NCBI GenBank assembly: GCA_016710335.1
Contig: JADJXQ010000001.1
Span: 496,001-560,000 of the forward strand
Direction of reading: 5' to 3'
From: Rhodospirillales bacterium
GTDB lineage: Bacteria > Pseudomonadota > Alphaproteobacteria > Rhodospirillales > Defluviicoccaceae
DNA length: 64,000 nucleotides
The notes beneath the pieces were generated by a model. The model saw only the letters and a program-made list of their open reading frames with translations. It made no database searches and was not told the origin of the DNA. Positions 36,375-46,810 of the stretch are shown piece by piece; positions within the stretch are counted from its first letter, which is position 1, and the number at the start of each line of letters is the position of its first letter. Position numbers and translations under genes: made by a program.

Positions 36375-38198
36375 ATGTGCGGCATTATCGGCATTATCGG
36401 GAAGGCGGCGGTCGGGCCGCTGCTGATCGACGGACTGAAGCGGCTGGAGTACAGAGGCTATGACTCCGCCGGCATCGCTACCTTGGTCGACGGCACCATC
36501 GAGCGCCGCAGGGCTTCCGGCAAGATCGTCAATCTCGAAAACGTGCTGAAGGCCAACCCGGTCGAGGGGGTGATCGGCATCGGCCACACCCGCTGGGCGA
36601 CGCACGGCGCGCCGACCGAAAACAACGCCCATCCCCACGCCGACAGCCGCGTCGCCCTGGTCCACAACGGCATCATCGAGAACTTCCACCAGCTACGCAC
36701 CGAACTGACCGCCGAAGGCTGCACGTTCTCGACCGAGACCGATACGGAAGTGGTCGTGCATTTGATCTCGAGCCACCTCGCCAAAGGCCTCTCCCCGCAG
36801 GAGGCGGTACAGGAGTCGCTGCAACGGCTCGACGGCGCATTCGCCTTGGCCATCTTGTTCGCCGGACGCAAGGACCTGATGATCGGCGCCCGGCGCGGCA
36901 GCCCGCTGGCGGTCGGCTTCGGCGACGGCGAGATGTACCTCGGATCCGATGCCTTGGCGCTGGCGCCCCTCACCAACCGCATCTGCTACCTCGAGGAAGG
37001 CGATTGGGCGGAGGTGACGGCGAGCGGCGTCGTCATGCACGACGCCTCCGGCACGATCGTGGAGCGGCCGGTCAGCCTCACCTCCACCTCCGGCGCGATG
37101 ATAGGCAAGGGCAACTTCGCCCACTTCATGCTGAAGGAGATCTACGAGCAGCCGGCGGTGATCGGCGATGCGCTGCACGCGCTGCTCAACCCGTGGAATT
37201 TCCTGGTCACCATGCCGAAGCTGAGCTTCGATCCCACCAAGGTGTCGCGGATCACCATCGTCGCCTGCGGCACCTCGTTCCACGCCGGCCTCGTCGCCAA
37301 GTACTGGTTCGAGCGCATCGCCCGGGTGCCGGTGGAGATCGACATCGCCTCGGAGTTCCGCTACCGCGGCGCCGACCTGCCGCAGGGCGGGCTCGCCATC
37401 TTCATCTCCCAGTCGGGAGAGACCGCCGACACCCTGGCGGCGCTGCGCTATGCGAAGCAGCAGGGCCAGCACACCATCAGCATCGTCAATGTCGCCGAGA
37501 GCAGCATGGCGCGGGAATCGGAGATGGTGCTGCTGACTCATGCCGGACCGGAAATCGGCGTCGCCTCGACCAAGGCGTTCACCACCCAGCTCACCGTGCT
37601 TGCCTGCCTGGTGCTGCACGTCGCCGCCAAGCGCGGCGCCATCGACCGCGCGACCGAGGAGCGCCTGTGCCGGGCGCTGACCGAGGTGCCGGGCCGCGCC
37701 AACGACGTGCTCATCCACGACGAACGGCTGGCGGAGCTGGCCCACAAGGTGGCCGAGGCCCGCGACGTGCTCTACCTGGGGCGTGGCACCGGCTATCCCA
37801 TCGCACTTGAAGGAGCGCTCAAGCTCAAGGAGATCAGCTACATACACGCCGAAGGCTATGCCGCCGGGGAGATGAAGCACGGACCCATTGCGCTGATCGA
37901 CGAGAACATGCCGATCATCGTCATCGCGCCGTCGGACGAGCTGTTCGACAAGACCGCGTCGAACATGCAGGAGGTGGTGGCCCGCGGCGGCCGGGTGATC
38001 TTCCTGTCGGACCGCTCCGGCATCGAGCGGTTGGGTATGACGGCGGCGGCCACAATCGAGCTTCCGGAGGTGGACCCGTTCGTTGCGCCGATCCTCTACA
38101 CCATCCCCGTGCAGCTGCTCGCCTACCACGTTGCCGTCGCCAAAGGCACCGACGTCGACCAGCCCAGGAACCTGGCGAAGAGCGTCACGGTGGAGTAG
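36375..38198 (+). CDS. glmS: Glucosamine-6-phosphate synthase GlmS
   Basis: GlmS makes glucosamine-6-phosphate from fructose-6-phosphate and glutamine, the first step to UDP-GlcNAc. The 607-residue protein has the N-terminal Cys nucleophile (MCGIIGIIG), the glutaminase domain with HNGIIENF, and two SIS sugar-isomerase domains (ACGTSFHAGLVAKYWFE, then LGRGTGYPIALEGALKLKEISYIHAEGY), ending in the typical DVDQPRNLAKSVTVE. Length is as expected. It is downstream of glmU, and an operon is likely. Confidence 0.97.
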   Translation: MCGIIGIIGKAAVGPLLIDGLKRLEYRGYDSAGIATLVDGTIERRRASGKIVNLENVLKANPVEGVIGIGHTRWATHGAPTENNAHPHADSRVALVHNGIIENFHQLRTELTAEGCTFSTETDTEVVVHLISSHLAKGLSPQEAVQESLQRLDGAFALAILFAGRKDLMIGARRGSPLAVGFGDGEMYLGSDALALAPLTNRICYLEEGDWAEVTASGVVMHDASGTIVERPVSLTSTSGAMIGKGNFAHFMLKEIYEQPAVIGDALHALLNPWNFLVTMPKLSFDPTKVSRITIVACGTSFHAGLVAKYWFERIARVPVEIDIASEFRYRGADLPQGGLAIFISQSGETADTLAALRYAKQQGQHTISIVNVAESSMARESEMVLLTHAGPEIGVASTKAFTTQLTVLACLVLHVAAKRGAIDRATEERLCRALTEVPGRANDVLIHDERLAELAHKVAEARDVLYLGRGTGYPIALEGALKLKEISYIHAEGYAAGEMKHGPIALIDENMPIIVIAPSDELFDKTASNMQEVVARGGRVIFLSDRSGIERLGMTAAATIELPEVDPFVAPILYTIPVQLLAYHVAVAKGTDVDQPRNLAKSVTVE

Positions 38199-38266
38199 CG
38201 GAACGAGATCAACGCTGGCGACCCGATTAGTGCGCGATGCCAGGGTCTCTTGAACTGGGATGACCG

Positions 38267-39268
38267 TCAGTCCACCAGTTCGAACATCAGCAGCAGAGTG
38301 CGCTGGAAGACCGAGTAGTTGTCGTCGGAGACGATGTAGACGAGCGTGCGGCCGTCGCTGTCGCGGCAAACGGCGATGCCTTCCATGTTGTCGACTGTGA
38401 CGCCGCCGCCGAGGTGGGCGACCGCCTCGGCCGAAACGGCGGCTCCGGGTTCCAAGGTATCGGCGGCAATACGGCGGAGGCGCACATCCAGCGGCGGGAA
38501 TCGCCGCTCAACGACCAGGACATCACCGCCGGGCAACGTCGCAGCGTCCGTGGGGCGAAAGCCGCCATCGATCAAGTATTCGAACTGAAACCAGGATCCG
38601 CTGACGTTCCGCACCCAGCCGAGAACGCCGTCATCGGTGGTGTCCTGCTCGGCAAGCATCAGGAGACGGCCGTCGGGCAGCCGCGCCAGGGACTCGATGC
38701 CGCCGTTGGACGGCATGTCGGAGAGGCCGGGCGGCGGGGCGACCGGCAACGGCGGCTGCCCGTCCATGAAGTAGCGCATCAGGCGATGTTCGCGTTCGAA
38801 CGCGACGATCACGCTTCCGTCGAACATCGGCGCCATTGCTTCCGCATCGGCGGAGTCCGGTGTCGCGCGCACGAACGGCAACTCGCCGATGACGGCTTCC
38901 GCGATCCCAGCCAGATCGCCGTTCACATGGACGAGGCGCAAGAGCAGCCAGTAGCCGCGGTCCGAGATGGCAGTCAGCGAGCCGCCATCCGCGTCGATGG
39001 TCAGGCCGGACAGCCCGCCGAATCGCGCATCCTCCGAGCGCAACTCCAGTCCGCCGCGATAGCGCAGTTCCCCCACCGCCGTGCGCTGCGGATCGTCCAC
39101 ATCGAGAGGCACGCCGACCGTGGTCACCTTGATTGCGGCGCCATCAGAAAACAGCGCCGGCACGCTTGGATGCGCGGCATCGGCATCGCCGACCATCCCG
39201 ATGATGGCGGCGAACAGCAACAGGAGCCGGAGCATACAGGACAGCATGGTGGGCCATTGGCTGGACAT
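38267..39268 (-). CDS. Phytase-like esterase-domain protein, exported
   Basis: A 333-residue predicted secreted protein of the phytase-like domain family (beta-propeller type), which often shows esterase-like activity though substrates are unclear. A hydrophobic signal (MLRLLLLFAAIIGMVGDADAA) begins near residue 12. Key stretches are GGLSGLTIDADGGSLTAISDRGYW, NGGIESLARLPDGRLLMLAEQD and VDNMEGIAVC. Three in-frame ATGs (39268, 39247, 39235) are possible and no clear ribosome site decides. It is convergent with glmS. Confidence 0.75.
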   Translation of the reverse strand: MSSQWPTMLSCMLRLLLLFAAIIGMVGDADAAHPSVPALFSDGAAIKVTTVGVPLDVDDPQRTAVGELRYRGGLELRSEDARFGGLSGLTIDADGGSLTAISDRGYWLLLRLVHVNGDLAGIAEAVIGELPFVRATPDSADAEAMAPMFDGSVIVAFEREHRLMRYFMDGQPPLPVAPPPGLSDMPSNGGIESLARLPDGRLLMLAEQDTTDDGVLGWVRNVSGSWFQFEYLIDGGFRPTDAATLPGGDVLVVERRFPPLDVRLRRIAADTLEPGAAVSAEAVAHLGGGVTVDNMEGIAVCRDSDGRTLVYIVSDDNYSVFQRTLLLMFELVD

Positions 39269-39436
39269 TGCCGGTTACCAGCAGCTATGGCGGACGGCGC
39301 CAACAGGGAGCGCCCGGCTCACGGTGCCGCAGCCATGGCGTCACCGGTCACTGTGGATGCCTGAGCGAGAGCGGCAGACGTGCTGCCTCTCTCGTTTCCA
39401 GCGTCCGCCGTTCGATCGCGGACGGCGCGCGGCCCG

Positions 39437-40090
39437 CTAGAAGCGCACCCCGACGCCGACGCCGATGATCCAGTGGTCGATGTCCACGTCGTTGGCGTTG
39501 ATCTGTCCGGCGGCGCTCTGGACCGTGACGTCGGTGTTGAAGAACACTTTCTTGACGTCGGCGTTGAGGCTCCAGCGCTCTCCGATCGCAACGTCGACTC
39601 CGGCCTGAAGCGCCCAGCCGAACCCGTCGTCGTAGTCCACGTCGTTGATGATGCCGGGCGCGCCGTCCTCGTTCTGCCCGTAGAAGATGTGGTATGCGAC
39701 GCCGGCCCCGATGTATGGACTGAACGTGTGCTTGGGGAAGAAATGGTACTGCGCCGTCAAAACCGGCGGCAGGATCCACACCTCGCCGAGATCAACGCGG
39801 CCAAGCGCCGAACCATTGACGATCGGCTTGAAGCGTGCCGTGGCCAGGATCAACTCGGCGGCGATGTTCTCGGTGAAGAAATAGGAAAAGTCGAGTTCGG
39901 GGACGAACGGTTCGTTGAGGTCGACGTCGCCGCCGACCAAGTCCGTAGTGCCGTCCACATCCGGGACGATGCCGACCGCACGCAACCGGATCAGCAGATC
40001 ACCGGCGTCCTTCGCTTTCGCCGGCGCACCTGTTGTGAACGCCATACCCACGGCCCCTAGCACCACAATAGTCTTGGCGAAGCCTTTCAT
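39437..40090 (-). CDS. ompW: OmpW-family outer-membrane protein
   Basis: OmpW proteins are small eight-stranded beta-barrels that form a hydrophobic channel in the outer membrane. The 217-residue protein has a signal peptide (KTIVVLGAVGMAFTTGAPAKA), the family opening GDLLIRLRAVGIVPD, strands with LDFSYFFTENIAAELILAT, the VWILPPVLTAQYHFFP region, FSPYIGAGVAYHIFY, and a last strand ending in GVGVRF. ATG 40090 has AGGAG 6 bases upstream. Confidence 0.92.
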   Translation of the reverse strand: MKGFAKTIVVLGAVGMAFTTGAPAKAKDAGDLLIRLRAVGIVPDVDGTTDLVGGDVDLNEPFVPELDFSYFFTENIAAELILATARFKPIVNGSALGRVDLGEVWILPPVLTAQYHFFPKHTFSPYIGAGVAYHIFYGQNEDGAPGIINDVDYDDGFGWALQAGVDVAIGERWSLNADVKKVFFNTDVTVQSAAGQINANDVDIDHWIIGVGVGVRF

Positions 40091-40257
40091 GACCATCTCC
40101 TGACTGATCCACGTTGCAACCACATCAGGTTCTTCGACTCCCGTTGGCTTCAGCCAGTGGCCCGCAGGCGAACCCGACCCGATGCCCTTACGGATGCTGG
40201 GGTTATAAGTCAATCGCGGGGCAGGACAGCAGCGGCGGCAGGCTGTTGTTTTGGCAG

Positions 40258-40383
40258 CTAGTGACAAAACGGCAACACACGGTCAGACGCGGTCCCTTGT
40301 CGAATCCGCGACCCGATCGCGCCGATCGCGGCGCAGTTCGGCAGAAGGCTTACAAGCAGAACGCCGACCATGACCCGCATCAT
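40258..40383 (-). CDS. Possible tiny lipoprotein
   Basis: A 41-codon frame within the 470-base gap between ompW and the next plus-strand gene. It would encode a hydrophobic leader and a lipobox-like LLPNC (MMRVMVGVLLVSLLPNC) followed by AAIGAIGSRIRQG, as in small entericidin-like lipoproteins. No good ribosome site is visible, and short hydrophobic frames arise by chance. Nothing else recognisable lies in the gap except the divergent promoters it must contain. Confidence 0.3.
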   Translation of the reverse strand: MMRVMVGVLLVSLLPNCAAIGAIGSRIRQGTASDRVLPFCH

Positions 40384-40563
40384 TGCGTGTCGGCGGCTCG
40401 GCGCGTCAGGCATGGAAACGATCCGCAACCGAATGCCTCTTGCCACGCTCACGATGGAAGTTGATGCGAGCGCCACAAGGCTCTGGCGTCGCATCCGAGA
40501 TTGGTGTTGTTTTCGCGTGCGGACGGTCCCACAAGACGATCGCTGAAGAGGAGCGGAGAAGCG

Positions 40564-40752
40564 ATGTTCGAGATGAAGCCAGTTGGCTTTTTTGGATTGA
40601 TCATCCTGATCGCCGACATCTACGCCATCGTCAAGACGGTGCAGAGCAGCGCGTCGACCACCGCCAAGGTGCTGTGGGTGCTCGGTATCCTGATCTTCCC
40701 GTTGCTGGGGTTCCTGGCCTGGCTGCTGTTCGGCCCCCGCTCAGAGACTTGA
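40564..40752 (+). CDS. Small membrane protein with PLDc_N-like domain
   Basis: A 62-residue protein with two membrane segments (FFGLIILIADIYAIV and VLWVLGILIFPLLGFLAWLLFGPR). The pattern I-x-D..A-I and W-x-LGILIFPLLGFLAWLLFGPR is that of PLDc_N, the N-terminal membrane hairpin of cardiolipin synthases that also occurs alone. ATG 40564 has GAGGAG upstream. The 3' end overlaps the convergent PilZ gene by 12 bases. Role unknown; regulation or membrane stress can only be guessed. Confidence 0.75.
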   Translation: MFEMKPVGFFGLIILIADIYAIVKTVQSSASTTAKVLWVLGILIFPLLGFLAWLLFGPRSET

Positions 40753-41091
40753 CGGCTCTGGCGGCCTGTCCTCCGTGGCCGTCGAGAGGCGATCGCGGAT
40801 CAACTCTGCGATTCGATGCGGGTTCCCGTCGAAGGCGATGCCGATGCCCTCGTCGTTGGACCAGGCCACGCGGCCATGGAAGACGCCGACTCGGTCGATG
40901 CGCAGCGTGACTGGCGTGTCCGGCGCCAGTCTCGTCTCGGCGAGTACGTGTAGTCCGCTGATGGAGACATTCTGAATACGGCAGGTGAGAACGTGAGGCG
41001 CAAGGGCGCTCTCCGCGCTCAGGCTGGCCGACCAGAGCACAGGGTAGCGCCGTTGTCCTCGCCGTTCCGCCGTCTTCGATGTCGTCATCAT
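40741..41091 (-). CDS. PilZ-domain protein
   Basis: A 116-residue protein that is nearly all PilZ domain, a fold that often binds cyclic di-GMP. The N-terminal RRGQRRYPV fits the RxxxR c-di-GMP motif and the later NVSISGLHVL resembles the (D/N)xSxxG motif, so ligand binding is plausible. Two adjacent ATGs (41091, 41088) could start it. Possible outputs include motility or exopolysaccharide control, given the EPS operon elsewhere in the window, but no direct link is visible. Confidence 0.85.
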   Translation of the reverse strand: MMTTSKTAERRGQRRYPVLWSASLSAESALAPHVLTCRIQNVSISGLHVLAETRLAPDTPVTLRIDRVGVFHGRVAWSNDEGIGIAFDGNPHRIAELIRDRLSTATEDRPPEPSSL

Positions 41092-41169
41092 CAGATCTGC
41101 TTCCGGCGATTGTTGCGTTTGGGTAATGCCGTGCAGGCTACGCTGTTTCACAGGCGCGCTCAACGAGCC

Positions 41170-41658
41170 ATGATGGCGCGCTCCCTCGGCACGCTGATGC
41201 TGATCCTGTCCAGCGTCGCCGCGTATCCCGGTCCGGCGGTGGCCGCGGATCTCGTCGTCCGCATCGAAAACCTTCGCTCCGCCGACGGCATCATCCGTCT
41301 GGCGCTCTACGACAGCGACGAGCAGTTTCTGCAGAGCGGTGGCGCCCGCGCCGGCGCCGATCGCGAGGCCGAGGCCGGCGGTGTCGAGGTCGTGTTTCCG
41401 CAGCTTCCGTCCGGCACTTACGCCGTCGCCACGTATCATGACGAGAACGGCAATGGAGCGTTCGATACCGGGCTGCTGGGGCTGCCGTCGGAAGGCTTCG
41501 GCTTCAGCAACGACGCCCGGGTGCTGCTTGGCCCGCCGTCGTTTGCTGACGCCGCCATATTCGTTCCGGCTGAGGGCGCGACCATCGTCGTCCGCATGCG
41601 TTATTGGAACGGGTCAAGTTCCGCTTCGGACTCACCTGTCGCAAGACCGAGGAAGTAA
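41170..41658 (+). CDS. DUF2141 exported protein
   Basis: A 162-residue secreted protein. It has a signal peptide (MMARSLGTLMLILSSVAAYPGPAVA) and a DUF2141 beta-sandwich-like domain with VRIENLRSADGIIRLALYDS, FPQLPSGTYAVATYHDENGNGAFDTGLLGLPSEGFGFSNDA and the C-terminal VRMRYW. These features are those of the family, whose function is unknown. The start (41170 or 41173) has only a weak ribosome site. It is divergent from the PilZ gene with 78 bases between. Confidence 0.85.
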   Translation: MMARSLGTLMLILSSVAAYPGPAVAADLVVRIENLRSADGIIRLALYDSDEQFLQSGGARAGADREAEAGGVEVVFPQLPSGTYAVATYHDENGNGAFDTGLLGLPSEGFGFSNDARVLLGPPSFADAAIFVPAEGATIVVRMRYWNGSSSASDSPVARPRK

Positions 41659-41694
41659 CAGGATGTCGAGCGACCCTCACCGTCTTCGCGAAAG

Positions 41695-42573
41695 TCAGGG
41701 CCGCAACCCGGTTTCATCGGTCGCGGTGCCGGTCACGGGGCCGAAACGATACTGCCCGTGCTCCATTGCGAACACATGGGCATAGAGATTGGCGATCCAT
41801 TGCTTGCCTTCCTGGGTGAGCTGTAGATAGCCAAGGGCTTCGGTGATGTAGGGGCGCACGCTGTCCCAGAAGAAACGCGGGTAAGCGTCCGCCAGATCCG
41901 CGGCGGACCGGTAGCCGAGGCGTTCGGCAACGCCGGTCTCGACGAATTCGTAGTACAGCGCCGTCAATCTCTGCGGGTAGTTGGGATCGGCGAGCTGGCC
42001 GATCAAGTCCGCCGCGCGCACCAGGCCGGCTTCGGTGCCGGTCTCCTGGTGATCGCTGGACTCTGGCACCGGAAACCGCGTGAGCTCGATCCCCTTGGCG
42101 ACGCGCTCCTCGTCAATCTCCGGCACATCTTTGAGCCGATCGCGGACGAAGATCTTGCCCCTATCCACGTGATAGGGGGTCAGGAATGCGTCGGATGCGC
42201 CGCGGGGGGCGGCGACCCTGTTGCCGTCGGTGTCGATGACGAAGGTGTGCAGCGTGTCACCGGCGCAGACACCGCGCACGTAGCCGATGTCGTGGCACAG
42301 GAGCGCGGCGGTGTAGTGCAGCCAATCGCTCGGAAACAGCCGCTGCCTGAGAAATCGCCCGCGAAAGATCTCCTGGCCGACGCAGGTGACGAGGATGGTG
42401 TGTTGGAGGTTGTGGTAGAGCGCGTCGCTGTTGGCGACCTGCTCCAGGATCAGCCGCGCGCCGAAGGCGATCCTGACCGGAACCATCGGCTCCTCGGCGC
42501 CGAACATCGTTTGATAGTAGCAGTTCAGCGCGTCGCAGAAGCGATCGACGACGACAGTCGTAGGGTTGAGCAA
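41695..42573 (-). CDS. HD-domain phosphohydrolase
   Basis: A 292-residue protein with the metal-binding H..HD..D pattern of HD hydrolases: HNLQH near residue 54, CHDIGY near residue 94, and further acidic residues near VRAADLIGQLADPNY. Such proteins cleave nucleotides or cyclic nucleotides; this one cannot be assigned a substrate. The frame begins with TTG at 42573, with GGGAGGG upstream; no ATG is close to the family start. It lies next to a LysE exporter in the same direction. Confidence 0.8.
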   Translation of the reverse strand: MLNPTTVVVDRFCDALNCYYQTMFGAEEPMVPVRIAFGARLILEQVANSDALYHNLQHTILVTCVGQEIFRGRFLRQRLFPSDWLHYTAALLCHDIGYVRGVCAGDTLHTFVIDTDGNRVAAPRGASDAFLTPYHVDRGKIFVRDRLKDVPEIDEERVAKGIELTRFPVPESSDHQETGTEAGLVRAADLIGQLADPNYPQRLTALYYEFVETGVAERLGYRSAADLADAYPRFFWDSVRPYITEALGYLQLTQEGKQWIANLYAHVFAMEHGQYRFGPVTGTATDETGLRP

Positions 42574-42620
42574 GGCCTATACCCTCCCGAGCACGTCCTG
42601 GCCACTCACCGCCCCGCGGG

Positions 42621-43253
42621 TCACGCCAACAGGTGCTCGTACAACATGAGCGCCGCGAAAACCAGAAGGATCGCGCCGGTGCCCGCCGAGACAGCACGCT
42701 GGACTCGGGGCTGAGTGAGGAAGCGCCGGGCTTCCTTGGCCAGCCACGCCAGCGGCGCCTGCCATGCGACGTTGATGACGATCAAGGTCGCCGTCAGGGT
42801 GATGAGCTGCGCCGTCACGTCCTGCCGTCCCGCTACCACGAAGTTGGGGTACAGGGCCAGGAACAGGATGATCACTTTGGGATTGAGGACGTTGGTGACA
42901 AGGGCGTCGCGACAGGCCTTGGCCGGAGAAGTCGTAACGTCTGATCCCGCGATGCCGATGGCGCCGGTGCCGCGGACTCCCTGAATACCGAGCCATGCGA
43001 GATATCCGGCGCCCGCCACGGCGACCATGCGGAACAGGACCGGCGACGCGGCGATGAGCACCGACACCCCGGCCGCGGCCAGCGCCGTATGCACCAGCAA
43101 TCCCAATTGCACGCCGGCGACCGCCGCGAACGCCGTGCGGTGCCCCGAGGTCAGGCCGTAGCGGAGGATCAGCATCGTATCGGGACCGGGCGACACCACG
43201 ATTGCGGCCACGGTAAGTGCGAATGCGGTGAGCGTGGCCGGATCGACGGGCAT
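42621..43253 (-). CDS. LysE/RhtB-family amino acid exporter
   Basis: A 210-residue inner-membrane exporter with about six hydrophobic segments. It has the family hallmark SPGPDTMLILRYGLTSGHRTAFAAVAGVQLGLLVHT near the N terminus and LVTNVLNPKVIILFLALYPNFV in the middle. Substrates in this family are amino acids or related metabolites such as homoserine and threonine; the specific one is not seen from sequence. It starts 3 bases below the hydrolase stop codon at 43257. Confidence 0.9.
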   Translation of the reverse strand: MPVDPATLTAFALTVAAIVVSPGPDTMLILRYGLTSGHRTAFAAVAGVQLGLLVHTALAAAGVSVLIAASPVLFRMVAVAGAGYLAWLGIQGVRGTGAIGIAGSDVTTSPAKACRDALVTNVLNPKVIILFLALYPNFVVAGRQDVTAQLITLTATLIVINVAWQAPLAWLAKEARRFLTQPRVQRAVSAGTGAILLVFAALMLYEHLLA

Positions 43254-43256
43254 TGG

Positions 43257-43895
43257 CTACGGCAACGACCGCGACAGCCGCGCAAGAAAGGCGAGGATCG
43301 CGTCCAGCGCCTCCTTCAGGTTCTGGTCCTCGGTGCGCCCGGACGCCTTGCGCGGCTTGAAGCCGTGGTCGCCGTCGCCAAGCCAATGGACGTTGATGGC
43401 GGAAGACAGCGGGTAGTTCGCAACCTCCGCGCGGCTGCCGAACGGATCGCGTTCGCCCTGTACGATCAGACACGGGGCGCGAAGCTCCCGCAGGTGCTGG
43501 ATGCGGCGCTGGTCGTCCGCCTTGTCCGGCGGATGGAACGGGTAGCCAAGACAAAGAAGACCCCGCACGCCCGCATCGTCGGCCACCATCGAGGCAATCC
43601 GCCCGCCCAGAGACTTGCCACCAATGACCAGCCGCTCGGGCCCGAGTGCGTCGATGACGGCGCGCCACGTCGCCAGCAACACCGGAGGCCGATCGGGCCC
43701 GCTGCGCCTTCCCGTTTTCCGCCGCTGCGCCATGTACGGAAATTCGAAGCGGGCGACGCGAAACCCTTCCTCCGCCAGCGATCCCGCGAAGGATGCCATG
43801 AACGGGCTGTCCATCGGCGCGCCGGCGCCGTGGGCCAGTGCTATCGTCAGGGCCGCGTTTGCCGGGCCGTCCAGCCGGAGTTCCGGCCCGTCCAT
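43257..43895 (-). CDS. Alpha/beta hydrolase of the KANL3/Tex30-like type
   Basis: A 212-residue cytoplasmic alpha/beta hydrolase. It has the early AHGAGAPMDSPFM segment, the nucleophile elbow GGKSLGGR with Ser, and downstream acid and His in QGERDPFG and DGDHGFK. These match the KANL3/Tex30 hydrolase-like group in bacteria, whose substrates are unknown. The start is 7 bases below the fumarase stop, so fumarase, this gene and the exporter could be in one operon. Confidence 0.85.
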   Translation of the reverse strand: MDGPELRLDGPANAALTIALAHGAGAPMDSPFMASFAGSLAEEGFRVARFEFPYMAQRRKTGRRSGPDRPPVLLATWRAVIDALGPERLVIGGKSLGGRIASMVADDAGVRGLLCLGYPFHPPDKADDQRRIQHLRELRAPCLIVQGERDPFGSRAEVANYPLSSAINVHWLGDGDHGFKPRKASGRTEDQNLKEALDAILAFLARLSRSLP

Positions 43896-43902
43896 CGGTG
43901 CG

Positions 43903-45525
<1,623 letters not shown>

Positions 45526-45704
45526 GCTCTCGCCCTCGTCAGCGTCAATGGTGATGATCCCAGCCCTCTTTTACGTCCCCAGAAGGCCGATTGCGAGTGG
45601 GGTGCGCAACAGGTGCGCGGAATATCCGCCGTCCGGCGCTATTTGGATCACTGCGTCGACTTCGCGGCCCCACAAGGACGATAAAAGGATGAAAACAAGG
45701 CCTC

Positions 45705-46229
45705 TTACTTTTTCCGGAACCTGTCGAGGGCGATGACCCGGTCGTCGTCGTCGGCAGCGTCGGCAGCGGGTTTGCCGGTCTCGCCCGGGTCGCTGCTCTT
45801 GGGCGTCTCACGCTCGGCGCTCGGAGTAGGCAGGGCTCCCGGCGCCTCACCGGACTTGCCGACCGCCTGCTTCAGTTGCAGACCGAAATTCACCGACGGA
45901 TCGGCGAACTGACTGATAGCCGCCAACGGAACCACAAGCCGCTCCCGCTTGCCCCTGAACTTCAAGGTCACTGCGAAACACTCGTCGTCAACATCGAGGT
46001 CCCAGAACTGGTGCTGAAGCACGATGGTCATTTCCTCCGGGTGCAAAGCGCGGAGGTAAGCAGGAATATCCACTCCGCCCACGTCGGTCCGGAACGTCAC
46101 GTAGAAATGATGTTCGTCTGGCAAGCCGACTTCCCCGGCATGCAGCAGCGCGCGCCGAACTACCCCGCGAAGCGCGTCCTCGATCCACTGATCATAAGGA
46201 AGCGAACCCTTCTGCGCGCCATCCGTCAT
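45705..46229 (-). CDS. sspB: ClpXP adaptor SspB, alphaproteobacterial type
   Basis: SspB binds the ssrA tag that tmRNA adds to stalled proteins and hands them to ClpXP for degradation. The 174-residue protein has the core opening YDQWIEDALRGVVRRALLH and HHFYVTFRTDVGGVDIP, the typical region MTIVLQHQFWDLDVDDE.FAVTLKFRG, then an acidic linker, and a short C-terminal tail (DRVIALDRFRKK) that is likely to dock on ClpX. ATG 46229 is preferred to an upstream ATG at 46253. The tmRNA gene lies about 80 bases upstream in the same direction, so tag maker and tag reader are neighbours. Confidence 0.93.
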   Translation of the reverse strand: MTDGAQKGSLPYDQWIEDALRGVVRRALLHAGEVGLPDEHHFYVTFRTDVGGVDIPAYLRALHPEEMTIVLQHQFWDLDVDDECFAVTLKFRGKRERLVVPLAAISQFADPSVNFGLQLKQAVGKSGEAPGALPTPSAERETPKSSDPGETGKPAADAADDDDRVIALDRFRKK

Positions 46230-46309
46230 CTCGTCACGAAACCCTCGCTCCATACCCCTGAATCGATGCCGGTTGAACGACCAGGCTCCGGCGAAGTTCC
46301 CCCCGGCCC

Positions 46310-46690
46310 GAACTCCTTGGCCTGAAGCTCATGGCCGCAGGTGGGGCAAGGTGGGAGGCTTCTGGTGCCAGGTGCCTCCCGAACCCCGCCTACGCCTTAA
46401 GCGGCGACAGCAAATGCCTCATTGTCATTGGCATCTATAGTTTCGGCCCGATAACGGTGGTACCATGCCGAGCGAAAACCACACCTTTACTACGCACGTC
46501 GATCCTGTTTCGCCCCCTTAAGTCGGCCTGCGCCGTTGCAGGGCCAAGTCCCGCCACCCTTGTGCAGGTGGCGCCCGCCTCGGCGGGATTGGTGGAGGCG
46601 CCGGGCACTGCCCCCGGGTCCGCTACGCCTATTCCGTGCAGCGTTTATCGCCATAGTCGGCTAACCGACACTCATAATATAGTGCTGCAT
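46310..46690 (-). ncRNA. ssrA: Transfer-messenger RNA, circularly permuted two-piece form
   Basis: tmRNA rescues stalled ribosomes and tags the protein. On the minus strand the order is inverted from standard: first the acceptor piece, ending CGCCTCCACCA with CCA at 46592-46590, then an intervening segment of about 72 bases, then the coding piece starting GGGGGCGAAACAGGATCGAC at 46517. GGGGGCG pairs with CGCCTCC to rebuild the acceptor stem. The tag frame runs 46432-46397: GCC AAT GAC AAT GAG GCA TTT GCT GTC GCC GCT TAA, giving ANDNEAFAVAA. A strong stem and a pseudoknot-like stem follow. Outer limits (46310 and 46690) are approximate. This permuted form is known in alphaproteobacteria. Confidence 0.92.
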
Positions 46691-46810
46691 CCCCCTGCCG
46701 AGCAAGCGCCGCGCGCGGCCGCCGCGCGAATGGCCACACACACCGAAAATCTGTGGTATCGTTAAGATGCGGACAGGTTCAGAGTCGTTCTACAAACATC
46801 ATGAGAGCGG

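Noticed and set aside
36693..38369. 558-codon open frame on the minus strand
   Set aside because: Antisense to glmS with no motif of its own; a shadow frame.
46331..46765. 144-codon plus-strand frame over the tmRNA region
   Set aside because: It covers the permuted tmRNA gene on the other strand, lacks a ribosome site, and has no family resemblance.
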